From Buxus sempervirens (lineage: Eukaryota; Streptophyta; Magnoliopsida; Buxales; Buxaceae), in contig OX387194.1 in assembly GCA_947561395.2 (NCBI GenBank), forward strand, positions 18,214,048 through 18,278,047: a DNA stretch of 64,000 nt, written 5' to 3'. Below, in pieces: positions 1 to 10,012 of the stretch. The notes beneath the pieces are model-generated. The model saw only the letters and a program-made list of their open reading frames with translations. It was not told where the DNA came from and did not search any database. Within the stretch, counting starts at the first letter, position 1. Each line of letters opens with the position of its first letter. Both the position numbers and the translations under genes were made by a program.

Positions 1-543
1 GTACAACAGTTACCAGAGATAGAGTTGTGAGCTAACCTTCGGAGATGTTACTTTTTAACATTTGTCCTGCTGAGATAAAGTTGTATTCGGCTAGGTCTAT
101 TATAAAATTTTTGATGAGATGCTGTTTAAATGTTAAGGAAATTTCAAGACTCACTTTCTTTCTATGAGATAAAAACAGCTCATTTTTCTTAAGATGCTTC
201 CTTTTTTCTTTTGTCCATAAAGTTACTTCATGTGTCGCCTGCTGGTTCTGACCATTCTCTTCAATCTAAAAAAACCTTTCCTTGGCTTTTCTGTTTCATG
301 GTTAGGTTATTTTGTAGAACAGTTGGATTACATGTTCATCTTAATCCTTCTAATGAATATCTTTATGCTATATTTAGACTCTTATAACATTTATTACTGT
401 TAGACTTGTTCTTGCATTATGGAGACGTCTAGAAACCTCTAACGTTATTTCAAATATTGCTGGTTCTGTTTCCATTCCATGTTTTGTTTATACCAACTGA
501 TTCTTATTCGTTTAACGGTTGTTCAAAACTTTTGATTATGTAG
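1..543 (+). other. APT intron, duplicated upstream copy
   Basis: No coding sequence. This stretch aligns by eye with 60612-61382, the intron before the third visible exon of the second APT pseudogene. The shared text includes the acaacagttaccagag block, the ttaagatgcttcctttt block and the attgttcaaaacttttgattatgtag run into the acceptor. The 60-kb copy carries an extra segment of about 160 bp (61028-61190) that is absent here. The window therefore opens inside a duplicated APT locus whose earlier exons lie to the left. Confidence 0.7.
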
Positions 544-686
544 GTGAGGTAATATCTGAAGATTATGTACTAGAATATGGGACAGATTGTCTAGAGATGC
601 ATGTTGGTTGTTCAGCCTGGAGAGCGTGCACTGGTCATTGATGATTTGGTGGCTACTTGTGGAACCCTCTTAGCTGCAATAAGACT
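544..686 (+). pseudogene. adenine phosphoribosyltransferase exon, truncated copy 1
   Basis: One exon of a plant APT, the purine-salvage enzyme that makes AMP from adenine and PRPP. After a TAG acceptor the frame reads GEVISEDYVLEYGTDCLEMH. A 2-bp loss follows (GGT-TGT where GGT-GCT-GT is expected), and the next frame gives VQPGERALVIDDLVAT, the PRPP-binding loop of type I phosphoribosyltransferases, then AAIRL. The conserved ATGGT is ATCGT here. At the normal exon end the sequence runs straight into an RLP 3' end instead of a splice donor. The gene is broken and lacks its C-terminal exons. Family assignment is strong because the second copy at 60-62 kb carries the same exon with its neighbours. 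Confidence 0.85.
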
Positions 687-924
687 GTCTGGAATGATTC
701 CTTCAAGTATATCTTCTTTGACATCCATAAACCATTTGAATTTGTCGCACAATAACTTTTTTGGGAGAATTCCATCAGGAAACCAACCACAAACCCTGAA
801 TGATTCATCAATTTATGAAGGTAATCCTGAACTCTGTGGACCACCTCTAACCAAGTTGTGCCCAGATGATGAAACTACTCATGATCCATCAGTTGTTCAT
901 GGTGAAAGACAAGATGAAGATTAA
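601..924 (+). other. chimeric APT-RLP open reading frame (107 codons)
   Basis: An ATG inside the broken APT exon opens a frame that reads the PRPP loop (VQPGERALVIDDLVAT, then AAIRL) and passes without a stop into the RLP C-terminal ectodomain (SGMIPSSISSLTSINHLNLS, then the NPELCGPPL cap). It ends at TAA 922-924 just before the membrane segment. The upstream APT 2-bp deletion is what puts this ATG frame in register. Nothing shows that it is translated, and it is most simply an accident of fusing two pseudogene fragments. Confidence 0.5.
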
Positions 925-1126
925 TCTGAAGACGTAGTTTTACATTGGCATGGGATTGGGATTGGGATTTGCAGTAGTAGGGTTCTGGGTTGTATGCGGA
1001 ACTTTGGTACTAAAAAGAACTTGGAGGCATGCCTATTTTGAGTTCCTTGATGACATGAAAGATTGGATCCTAGTGATTGTTACAGTCAAGGTTAATCAAT
1101 TGCGAAGGAAGATGAATTTACAATGA
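687..1126 (+). pseudogene. receptor-like protein 3' end (RLP copy A)
   Basis: Last LRR and C-terminal cap of an EIX2/Cf-type receptor-like protein: SGMIPSSISSLTSINHLNLS, GRIPSGNQ, then the paired-cysteine cap ELCGPPLTKLCPDDE. TAA at 922 replaces a Glu codon in the acidic stretch. A frameshift just after it puts the transmembrane segment (GLGFA-type, about 945-1015) out of frame. The short cytoplasmic tail ending KVNQL-RRKMNLQ-stop is still readable to 1126. The LRR ectodomain upstream is missing and is replaced by the APT exon. The closest copies in the window are at 31020-31507 and 54300-54774. Confidence 0.85.
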
Positions 1127-3209
1127 AACTAAGGTCGTGGAGTAATGGGGAAATCTTGTGAAGGTGCTTTCATATTTTGTGTAAACTTTTATATTATTGT
1201 TCTAAACGCTTCAAATATGGATCTTGTAAATAGCAAAATGAATGGATATTAGTGAGTACCTATGCTGGTTGGCTTAAATAAAATAAATTATTTGTCAACT
1301 ATTTATTGTGAGGAAATGAAGGTAGCATGCACTTTTTCGGATGCGTATTCTTAGCATCACCCAATAGATTGGTTTCTTAGTGGAATTAATTGAAAAAAAA
1401 AATATTCCTACTTGTACTAAATAACCTTACAATAGGTATAATGCTTAATTAATTTGTACTTATGAAAAAAAAATAGCAAAAATAAACAGAAAATTAAAGT
1501 AAACAAAGATAAATTGTGGATGTAGGGGATATCCCCTACATCCACAATGATATGGGAATTCCTTCACTATGTTTATGAAAATTAGGGTTACAACGTATAA
1601 AATCCTCTCCTAGTCAAAAACTACATTTTCAAAAATCTAATTGAAGTATAAGGCAATTAATATCCAAATTATAATTTTACCCTCAAGGCACATAAATAAT
1701 ATCCTCAACCTTGTTGACTGGGATGAGCGGCATGAGCCTGACCTGTCTTTTCTAACGTGCGTGGTAGATGGCAAGGCAGGTCAAGTTTCCTTGTTAATGT
1801 GCTTCTAGGTCAGAACTTCATTTAGCCATTAATGGTTAGCTTTAACTTGGTAAAGTTGCCACATTTTCCTATATATATAGTTAATTTTACGTCTCCTAAT
1901 TTCGATCCTTGATTTGTTTAATATTGTTAGTGGGAGCCTTGTGAATTTCGATATTATCAACAATTTTTCATCAGACCTCCCATTCCTGATGCTTTTGCAA
2001 ATACAAGTCTCTTAAAGAACTTGTTTTCTATGTGTGGAAAGTTGAATAGTTGGTGTTTCAAAACTTAGAAAAGCTATTCCATTTAAAATTTGAGATCCCT
2101 TTTCTTTTCCCTTTTTTTTCCCCTTCTTGGTAATCTAAATTGTACATGAAATTGACACAAATAACCTTCCCACAGAAACTTGATCCATAGTCACTGTTTG
2201 TGATCTGTTTGGACTATATTTATTGTCCCAATCATCATCCTTTTATTTTGTTGAAGTGGCACCGGCATATGTCTATATTATTACATCTATATATGAAAGT
2301 TGAGAGATTCTGGCTCTACATTTGGTTTTTTAAATATGCATAGCTTTCAAAAGTTTAAAAGATGTTTAAATTGTTTAGTGTACTTATATTTTAGAAAACT
2401 ATTGTATCCATCGAATAATTATTCACACCTAATTTCTATGAATAGAACAAATAAACATGCTTCTCAATGAAAGAACCTGGCTTCGTTTTGTATTTTTGTT
2501 AATTATATATATTAGGAAAGGTTGAACCCTATGGCTACACATCGTGAGCTGAAGCATATATGGCTCAATGAATGATTAATTAGAGTAAAACTAAACAGGG
2601 TTTTGGGTTGATTAAAGGTATTAATAGTCAATTAGAATTCACTTCAACCATTTTTATGCACAAGCTTGAGCCTCCTGGATCGATAAATCATTAATTCTCA
2701 TATCATAATTCTATATTAACATCAAAATAGTTGGTGGTACAAAATATGCATTTTTTTCAAATTTCGCATGCACCAACCCTTTTTCAATGTGAACCCTAGC
2801 TTGCGAGGTCGGTGGGGGCTGCATCACCTATTGACATGGTTAGCGCTTATTTTGTTGAAGGGCAAGAATTACATGCAAATGGACGTAGTTGGCAACTTGG
2901 CATGTTTTATAAGGTGGTATGAGCTGTAGAGAGAACACTTAGAGGTCTGAATCAAAACCACGTCTTCGGTGTGTCTCACGAGTAATGGCACTTGTGAGAA
3001 AAGGAGCCACTTCTAGAAATTGCAGGACTTGATTTCCAAATCTCAACCTTTTTTGGGCTGTCCTCCACTAACCTATTTGATATGCTAGCTTTTGGACCGA
3101 GATGACTTGGACCAACTTTATTTTAATAAAGCAACTATAATGACTTTGTGAAGACTTTCGTGCCTTAAAAAGCGCCCTGCATGGTTGGACTAAGCATGCT
3201 ATTAAAAAC
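1127..3209. other. intergenic, no gene seen; one perfect palindrome
   Basis: AT-rich, with no credible coding frame. It contains the 36-bp palindrome at 1513-1548. The last 150 bp (3054-3209) resemble 33545-33690, a block that recurs near RLP copies (tttggaccgagatgac, actttattttat). Confidence 0.5.
1513..1548. repeat. perfect 36-bp palindrome
   Basis: ATTGTGGATGTAGGGGAT is followed immediately by its exact reverse complement, with no spacer and no mismatch. The centre is GGATATCC. It could extrude as a cruciform, or mark a fold-back repair event. No terminal repeats or target duplication were recognised beyond it. Confidence 0.95.
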
Positions 3210-3399
3210 ATGGATACAATTGCCATCACCTCCATTAAACTCTTTTCCTTTTTCATTTGGTCATGTCTGGAATTTTTTCCTTGAGAATCATCAAACTATG
3301 TTTTTGCAAAGAACTATATCAGGGGGTTGCACTGAGGTTGAGAAGAAAGCACTCCTTAGTTTCAAAGAGAGCCTGAAAGATCCTTCCTTATTAAATCCA
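3210..3399 (+). pseudogene. receptor-like protein 5' stub (RLP copy B)
   Basis: Starts with MDTIAITSIKLF, matching the signal peptide MKSMDTIAIS of the copies at 46618 and 51744. A frameshift follows, and then GGCTEVEKKALLSFKESLKD, the start of the LRR N-terminal cap. It stops at DPS, where a poly-T tract (from about 3401) leads into a repeat block also found at 33430-33560 and 45050-45160. Only about 60 residues remain. It was probably cut by the recombination or insertion that brought in the repeat block. Confidence 0.8.
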
Positions 3400-5474
3400 T
3401 TTTTTTTTTTCTTTTAGAGGGTCTATTAACCATAAGGGATTGGAGAGTCCATACTTGTTGAATGAAGGGCATTCAAAGCTTTTCCCCTGTTTACAATACC
3501 AATGTGTTGCCATTTGCTCTTTGTTTCTCTAATATTTTAGTAAGATTTTAATAGATGATGAGATAAATGAATAAGTATGCAATGCATAAACAAAATGTAA
3601 TTTAGTGTATGTAATTGTATGAAGAAAAATTTTAAAATATATGTGAATGCAATAATTTGTAAACATAATGAGTCAGTATTTATGGTTGAAGGCTCCATTT
3701 GCAAAAGAGGTCGGTTTTCATGGTTTCCATTTTGAAGGATATTCATCAACATAATTTAGCAGCCCAAAACACAATTTGTTTGATGGCACGGTTATTTAAA
3801 ACTACCTTTCTCAATATACTCTCTCAGACCAAAGGGTGCAACTTGGTTTGGTTAAAACTGAGAATAAGCTTTGGGCCAGTTTTGGTTGGGTTTCAAAGCA
3901 TATGGCTCGGTTTTGGTTTTAAAATCTATACCTTTAGTTCAATTTGAGGCTGATGTTGTGTATAAAAAAAACATGAACCCGAACTTAAAATATGCTTTAC
4001 TAAACTGAACCGAACTAATTAAACGAAACATGTGTATAGACATATATATTTCGAGTTGGAATAATCGGTCATCAAATTGGTTCAATTCTATTTTGGGTTA
4101 GTTGTTACAAATCTCAGTTTGGTCTTAGGAACTCGACCAAACCGAATCAACTTGTACCCGTACTAGCACCTACAATCACAATTTGAAATTACTTGGGACT
4201 ATCTCTAATGTCCTACATCATGATATTCATTTTTACTTACGTGAACCACATATGCACTACTACAACACGTTTTCTAAATATTTTACCCAAAAAAAAAAAG
4301 CCAAGTTTTCTAAATGAAAAGGGTTTTATTTATTAGATTTTTATTTCTTTTAACTATCTATCACAAATGAAAAGGTGTTTGTTTTTATTATTTAAGGGGA
4401 AATGTAAGGGTCACCTTTCTATGAGAGGAGTATACAAATTAAAAGACTAGCCTATAAATACCAGTCTCTGGCTATAACTTTGGTAGCTCATGATGACTAA
4501 CACTTTTAGTTAACATGTTTAACAAGATGCTAATGTTACCTTCTATGCTATGGTAAATATGAAGTTTGAGGTATTGTGCATGAATGAGTTGTTGTTTATG
4601 TAACTCTATTACGTTCAGTTTATATATGTGCTTTCCCATAAGAAAGCTTTAAAAGCTTTAACATAAAGGTTTTGCTTCCATTACAATTTTCAGCCATTGA
4701 AAGGTATTTCTTTTCTGGTTTATGAGATGCCTTTAAGATTTATTCATTGTTTTCTCTAAATCATCTGGAGTTAAGTTTGATCTAGGTGTGGTGTTTTGAA
4801 GTCAAATATCCATAGAATGTTTTATCTGTTCTCTTGATTTTCAAGCATTTTCCCCTGCAAACCATCTTGGTTCTTTCATTCAATTTTGAGTTAAAGATCA
4901 CGTGAATGAAAATCACGGAATTTTTGGATGCTGTCCTAGCAATATTATCATGGGATCAATTGGATGGATGTGGCTTAAAGGGGTTGATTTGATCCAATGG
5001 TAGTGGCTCCATTGGCACATGCAAGAAATATTCATATCTACTGGAATTCTTCACCCTTGCATCTCCAAGTATCTTCTGCTATATTGATCAAGCTACTAAT
5101 TTGTGGCTGGAAGCAATGCGTCAAAGTATTGATTTTGGAGAAATATTTGTACTATTGAATTATCTTCTATACAATTGAAATTTCTAAACACGTCTTTGTC
5201 TCCTAGTTCCCAAGTTGTCAAGTCTGATTGTGAAGGAAGAAGCATAATGGTTTGCGTAACCTTGCATCGTTATCGTTTATCTATGGAGACCCCAATCATG
5301 TGTGGTTGAAAGCTATGCACGTTGAAAACAAAGAATTTAGTGTATGCAATGACATAAGATTTTAATGAAAAGGGAGCCAATAGAAGTCCCAAGACTTGAC
5401 TTCTCAAACCAGTTAGAAATCCAAAAAGACTTAGTTCACTTCGGAAGACTTTGCTTCTTTAAAACGCCCCTACA
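3400..5474. other. intergenic, with RLP upstream block and dispersed repeat
   Basis: No gene. 3400-3560 belongs to a repeat block shared with 33430-33560 and 45050-45160. 3820-4190 is a dispersed AACCGAACC-rich repeat (see 44005, 45670 and 55240). 4985-5474 is the conserved region upstream of the RLP start codon (actggaattcttcac, ctactaatttgtggctgg), up to the retrotransposon insertion point. Confidence 0.55.
4985..5474 (+). promoter_or_regulatory. RLP upstream (promoter-side) block
   Basis: About 490 bp that recur before other RLP start codons or as orphan copies at 44545-44885, 46090-46600 and 51240-51743. Shared landmarks are actggaattcttcac, ctactaatttgtgg, caattgaaatttctaaaca, tgtctcc-agtt and the final ctttaaaacgccc about 30 bp before the ATG. 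Conservation between paralogs suggests it contains the native RLP promoter, but no clear TATA box was found. Here it is cut off from its gene by the retrotransposon. Confidence 0.5.
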
Positions 5475-5579
5475 TGTAGACACCCCAAATTGCACTACAG
5501 AATGAGAAAATAGTAAAAACATGTAATTGGAGCTTAAAACAGGTCAAAAATGCATAAAATCTGGCTAAGCAGGCTTTGC

Positions 5580-5677
5580 CCGTATTTTATTCACGGGTCG
5601 GTCGCCCGAAATTTCTATACGGTCAGGCGCGCCCGTATTGGAAATACGGACACCACTAGACCGTAAATCATTCACGG
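5580..5677 (+). promoter_or_regulatory. dyad array 1 (4 units CCGT-N9-ACGG), 5' LTR
   Basis: Units at 5580-5596, 5606-5622 (CCGA), 5633-5649 and 5661-5677, with starts 26, 27 and 28 bp apart. Each is a 4-bp inverted half-site flanking exactly nine bases, equivalent to CCG-N11-CGG. The third is extended to CCGTATT-GGA-AATACGG. It lies about 200 bp upstream of the TATA box, where an upstream activating or repressing site would sit. It recurs in the 3' LTR and in both solo LTRs. Confidence 0.85.
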
Positions 5678-5880
5678 GCACTATAGACTCGTGCGAGTTT
5701 TATTCTTCTCTCGATTTCTGAGCCTTATCTTTAGTCCAATATCCCTTTAAATGAGCGAAATAGCTCTTTTATTCGCTGAAACCACCTTGGTTGGCCATGG
5801 ATGGGCATTATCTCCGTTTTTGACTATATCCTCAAGATCAGGATATATCCTTCTGGACCAGCCTTGCCCCTGTGCTTGTC

Positions 5881-5888
5881 TATAAATA
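5881..5888 (+). promoter_or_regulatory. LTR TATA box
   Basis: TATAAATA followed by gaggtgagattctc, in the middle of the LTR. The same box is at 25313 (3' LTR), 38189 and 27463 (solo LTRs). Start of transcription is expected about 30 bp downstream, so U3 is about 435 bp long. Confidence 0.8.
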
Positions 5889-6110
5889 GAGGTGAGATTC
5901 TCAAGCAAAAGGCCACGAAATTTTGAAGACTCAAGAGCTCCAAGAGAAGAAAGGAATCCCTGCTGCTCTGCTTGCTGAATCCAGGTAAGTCCCTTTCCCC
6001 TTTTATTTCATATTTTCAATTCTAGAAGTAATAGGATCTTCTCTATTGCTGTAGAATAAGGCCACCTTTTATCTTGTATTCCTAAACTTGTCTCTAAGTA
6101 CCTCAAGAGT

Positions 6111-6294
6111 CTCTCTAGCCGTAAAACGTGAAGAGAGAGCTAGGGGAAAGGGGAACAGGTGGATCCCTAGAATAGAACCCCATAATTTGTTTTTTCTTTT
6201 CTTTTTAGAATAAGGCCTTTGATTGTGTTTGTGTACCCAAACCTATTTCCAAGTACCTCAAGAGTCTCTCTAGCCGTAAAACGTGAAGAGAGAG
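6111..6294 (+). repeat. duplicated CTCTCT-GAGAGAG stem-loop element in LTR
   Basis: Two copies of CTCTCTAGCCGTAAAACGTG followed by AAGAGAGAG (6111-6139 and 6266-6294), each embedded in a longer direct repeat of about 80 bp running from aagtacctcaagag to caggtggatcc. CTCTCT can pair with AGAGAG, and the loop holds CGTAAAACG. It is also in the 3' LTR (twice), in solo LTR 37781 (twice) and in the diverged solo LTR 26883 (once, about 27702-27732). It lies in transcribed R/U5, so an RNA role such as dimerisation or packaging is possible. Confidence 0.7.
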
Positions 6295-7279
6295 CTAGGG
6301 GAAAAGAGAACAGGTGGATCCGTAAGGTAGGCCCCCATGTGCTCTAATTTGTGAGATATGGCTGTTTTGATATCCTGATCATGTTTTAATGATTTTATCT
6401 TGAATCTAGATTAATCCTATGAGTTCATGGTGATTATAGCATGAGATCCTCGCTTTTTTCTAAAATTTGGATTATTCACACTTTTGCACCTATAGCACTG
6501 TTTTCGTGATTTTTGTGATTTTAGGCTAAGATCCTGGATTTATCATGATCAATATGGTAGATCTGGATCCAAAAGCCTGAAAACAACTTCTAGGGTTTCA
6601 TGATATGGTTTTTGAGTTGTTTTTCACTTTTGAGAGAAGACCCTACGGTCTAAGTTCTCCCCTTTTGATGTTCTTCATTAACGTGGGTATTTTTTGGTTT
6701 TTATTTTTTGATTTAATGTGAAATTTGGGCTTTATCTATGTCCTGGATTATTCAGGTTCAATTTTGAAATATTTCATAAAAATCATATTTTTCTAGATTT
6801 CTAGAATTTAACTTGAAGCTAGATTTTTGGATTTTTCACATTATTTTGGTTTTATTTGATTTTATCTCAATTTTATTTTAATCATGAAACCCTAGGAATG
6901 GTATGATCATATTTGAAAGTTCTGGATCAATCAGACTATTCGTATGAAAAAACCATACATTTTTGTCTTTTTTATGATTTTTCATGATTTTTGTAGCAAG
7001 CCCTTTTTCCTTTGAAAAACATGAACAATACCTAGCAACCACCTTGTGTGGATGAATAGGGGTGCCTAACACCTTCCCCTGTTCATAACCTAATCCCCTT
7101 ACCCATCTCTGGTTGTTTTTTTTATAGGGTTATTTTTACCCTAAATTTGCCTTTTTGTGCTTATTTGATATTTTGGTGTTCATTCACACCTAAAAAGAAT
7201 GGTGGCGACTCTTTGTTTTTAATGAATCTCGCGTGATGATAAGGAAGTCATTAAATTGATTTTTCCCATGTCTCACAAC

Positions 7280-7298
7280 TGGCAACTCTGCTGGGGAC
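7280..7298 (+). other. primer binding site, Arg-tRNA type
   Basis: TGGCAACTCTGCTGGGGAC begins 2 bp after the 5' LTR. Plant tRNA-Arg ends in ...CCCCAGTGGAGTCGCCA, whose complement is TGGCGACTCCACTGGGG. The site matches with a few changes; TGGCGACTC is the form I know from Tat/Ogre elements. Confidence 0.75.
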
Positions 7299-8529
7299 TT
7301 GTGGATTTCAGCCTATTGGTATTTTTGTTCGTGTTTTTGATGTTTGGTTTTGCTAGCTATTTTGTGTTTTTTAGCATGTTTTTGTTTTGCTTGCTATTTG
7401 GTGTTCTTAAGCATGTGGGGTATGTTTTAAATCTAATTTATTGCTTAAGAATTCATGGGGGTAGAAACATGCTTAATTTTGATTTATAGGATTGTTTCTA
7501 GAAACATTCGTAGGGGAGGTTTATTTTGCTAAACCATGCTGATTTATTGCTGTATTTTTATAATAGCATGTTTTAATCTTTAGCATGATCTCCATGATGT
7601 ATTTTGGCTATATACCATGATCCTATGATTGCATGATTTGGATGATTTTTGTGAGCATGTTTAGGTGCTATAGGGTTGCTTGTTTACTTATGTTTACTTG
7701 CTTTAATATGCTCCCTATATGCCTTGGTTTGTTTATGCATTGCTGCGAAAATAGTGGCAAGGGTTGAGACGTTATGAATGCACCCTATTTTTACAATGCA
7801 CTGTGCACATTTTATTTTTTTACACAGCCTACCTATAACCTATAGGAAGTTGAACCCGAATGTGTGTAGCTTGGTGCACCGAGGTCGTTACTTCAGAAAG
7901 CGAAAGTGAAAACATTCACCTTAGAACTTTGGGCCAATGATGTGATGATAATGTGGATCTGGGATTCTGGTCATCATTAGGCTTGAGTTCTAAGTTGCCA
8001 TTAAGCCAAAACCCAAAACCCCTACGCTTGAAGGTGGAGATACACGTTTTTGGCTAAAGTACACAATTACGTGGGGATATGGGTTTGTAATTGAGGGAAG
8101 GCCGTTTGCATGGCTTACAAACCAGGGCATAATGTGGATGCCATATTGAAGGTAAACAAGGTAACAAGGTAACCTTAATTTTTGCATTATTTTCATGTCA
8201 TAGGGGTGTCATGGTGCCCATTGGTTTGGGGACAAAATTTGTCCCAAATATGCATAGTTCCTAAGCATGGTGTAACCCATTGGAAGAGTCTCTAACTCTG
8301 TTTAGAATCAATCCTACCCAAGGTTTGTACAAAAGGCAACGAAAAGGGTACCAAAGTATGGTATGGTGTCGATTTGAAGGGAACATGTGCCCTCCTAAGC
8401 ATGTATTTTTGCAAATAGGTCAAAGTCCACTTTGGGACAGTTTAGAGGCCTAGCATGGGTGAACCGTATGTTTGGATGAGCAATCAAAGTGATCAAACCA
8501 TGAAAAAACAGAAAAAACATAAAGCAGCT
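7299..8529 (+). other. retrotransposon leader, non-coding
   Basis: No protein-like frame in 1.2 kb between the primer site and dyad array 2. It lies inside the predicted leader intron. One long low-complexity frame near 7256-7489 is Phe/Leu/Val-rich and spans the LTR edge, so it was not called. Confidence 0.6.
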
Positions 8530-8537
8530 CCGTATAA

Positions 8538-8666
8538 CCATAGTCATAATACGGGCTCGGCTCACCCGTATAGATTATACGATCTGGGCTCGCCCGTATT
8601 AATCATACGGTCACGGCTTGCTCGTAATTTCAATACGGGCACAGCCGGATCGTACTGTGTATACGG
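8538..8666 (+). promoter_or_regulatory. dyad array 2 (5 units, exact 28-bp period), leader
   Basis: Units start at 8538 (CCAT), 8566, 8594, 8622 (TCGT) and 8650 (TCGT): exactly 28 bp apart, each half-site / nine bases / half-site, the right half ACGG in four and ACGA in one. An extra CCGT half-site is at 8530. The units share the dyad but not the nine core bases, so this is not a recent tandem duplication of one sequence. It lies upstream of the gag repeat array. Confidence 0.85.
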
Positions 8667-8800
8667 TCTTAGCAGAGAATTCAATTTTAATCAGTTTTTC
8701 CCAACTAAATCCTGTTCCTTTAACCTTTAAATGATGAAAGGGAGATGAGTTTGAATAAAATGCTTCAAAAAAAAAGAAAAAAAAAGGTAAATAAATAATC

Positions 8801-9790
8801 TTTGGGCCTTTGAAAGCCTTTGAATTTCATACTTTAACCTTTTGGGCCTCTGAAAGCCTTTGAATTTCAAATCTTTCTCAAAAATATCCTTGGGCCTCTG
8901 AAAGCCTTTGAATTTCAGACCTTTTGCAAAATACCCCTGGGCCTCTGAAAGCCTTTGAATTTCAGACTTTTTCCAAAAATACTCCTGGGCCTCTGAAAGC
9001 CTTTGAATTTCAGACTTTTTCCAAAAATACTCCTGGGCCTCTGAAAGCCTTTGAATTTCAAACATTTTCCAAAAATACTCCTGGGCCTCTGAAAGCCTTT
9101 GAATTTCAAACTTTTTCCAAAAATACTCCTGGGCCTCTGAAAGCCTTTGAATTTCAGACTTTTTCAAAAATATCCTTGGGGCCTCTGAAAGCCTTTGAAT
9201 TTCAGAATTTTTCCAAAATATCTCTAGGCCTCTGAAAGCCTTTGAATTTCAGATTTTTTCCAAAAAATCCTTGGGCCTCTGAAAGCCTTTGAATTTCAGA
9301 CTTTTTCCTTTTAGGCCCTAAAAGCCCTTGAATTTCAGACTTTAACCTTTTGTGCCTCTGAAAGCCTTTGAATTTCAGACTTTAACCTTTTGGGCCTCTG
9401 AAAGCCTTTGAATTTCAAACTTTAACCTTTTGGGCCTCTAAAAGCCTTTGAATTTCAGACTTTAACCTTTTGGGCCTCTGAAAGCCTTTGAATTTCAGAC
9501 TTTAACCTTTTGGGCCTCTGAAAGCCTTTGAATTTCAGACTTTTTCCTTTTGGGCCTCTGAAAGCCTTTGAATTTCAGACTTTAACCTTTTGGGCCTCTG
9601 AAAGCCTTTGAATTTCAGACTTTAACCTTTTGGGACTCTGAAAGCCTTTGAATTTCAGACTTTAACCTTTTGGACCTCTGAAAGCCTTTTGAATTTCAAA
9701 CTTTAACCTTTTGGGCCTCTAAAAGCCTTTGAATTTCAGACTTTAACCTTTTGGGCCTCTGAAAGCCTTTGAATTTCAAATCTTTTTCGC
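8801..9790 (+). repeat. 23-copy tandem array with CTGAAA-N9-TTTCAG dyad
   Basis: Invariant core CTGAAAGCCTTTGAATTTCA, usually closing the dyad with G. About ten copies at 46-49 bp spacing (8850-9300, with a CCAAAAATACTCCTGGG linker), then about twelve at 40-41 bp (9327-9782, with a CTTTAACCTTTTGGG linker). The first copy is at about 8810. Units are open on both strands in places (48 bp is 16 codons), which produces repetitive peptides, but there is no coding signature. It lies in transcribed leader between array 2 and gag. Confidence 0.92.
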
Positions 9791-10012
9791 TTATGGGACC
9801 TGTTGGAAGCCCTAGAATATTCCAACAATTCTAAAAAAATAAAAAGAAGCAAATAAAAAACAAATCCAAACTCGTGTTCACCCAGCTAGCACATAGGCAT
9901 TCCTAGGTAGGTGAAGGAGATTAAACGAGCATTGATATATTCTTTTTTATTTTTGCCAGGTACCAATACACTTGCAATCATAGCTCCTGTAACCAGATCA
10001 AGAGCTCGCGCC

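Larger units (their letters stand above)
5475..7277 (+). repeat. 5' LTR (1803 bp)
   Basis: Begins TGTAGACACC and ends TGTCTCACA, the same ends as the solo LTRs at 26883 and 37781. Contains, in order: four CCGT-N9-ACGG dyads (5580-5677), TATAAATA at 5881, a consensus splice donor CCAG-GTAAGT at 5984/5985, and two copies of a CTCTCT..GAGAGAG stem (6111-6139 and 6266-6294). The 3' copy is at 24905-26383. Confidence 0.97.
5985..9959 (+). other. probable 4-kb 5'-leader intron
   Basis: Donor CCAG|GTAAGT lies about 100 bp after the TATA box. A good acceptor, a T-rich tract then TTTTGCCAG|GT, ends at 9959, just 53 bp before the first gag ATG at 10013. The donor is conserved in the 3' LTR (25416/25417) and in solo LTR 37781 (about 38294); solo LTR 26883 has a similar AG|GTAA at about 27573. 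Splicing would remove the rest of the LTR, the primer site, dyad array 2 and the 23-copy repeat, giving a short-leader gag message. This is inferred from splice consensus only. Confidence 0.5.

Noticed and set aside
5580-5677. Reading the dyads as a CRISPR-like array
   Set aside because: Repeat units are short dyads with variable centres, in a plant LTR; there are no cas genes and no uniform repeats of 24 bp or more.
7256-7489. Hydrophobic 77-residue ORF over the LTR/primer-site edge
   Set aside because: Overlaps the LTR end and primer site; composition reflects T-rich DNA. No relative in the solo LTRs beyond the LTR end.
8727-9235. Repetitive ORFs on both strands with 16-residue repeats (EIQRLSEAQEYFWKK and TPGPLKAFEFQTFSKN)
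   Set aside because: They follow from a 48-bp tandem repeat whose length is a multiple of three. They are open on both strands, lie in the non-coding leader, and frame is lost where the repeat turns to 40 bp.
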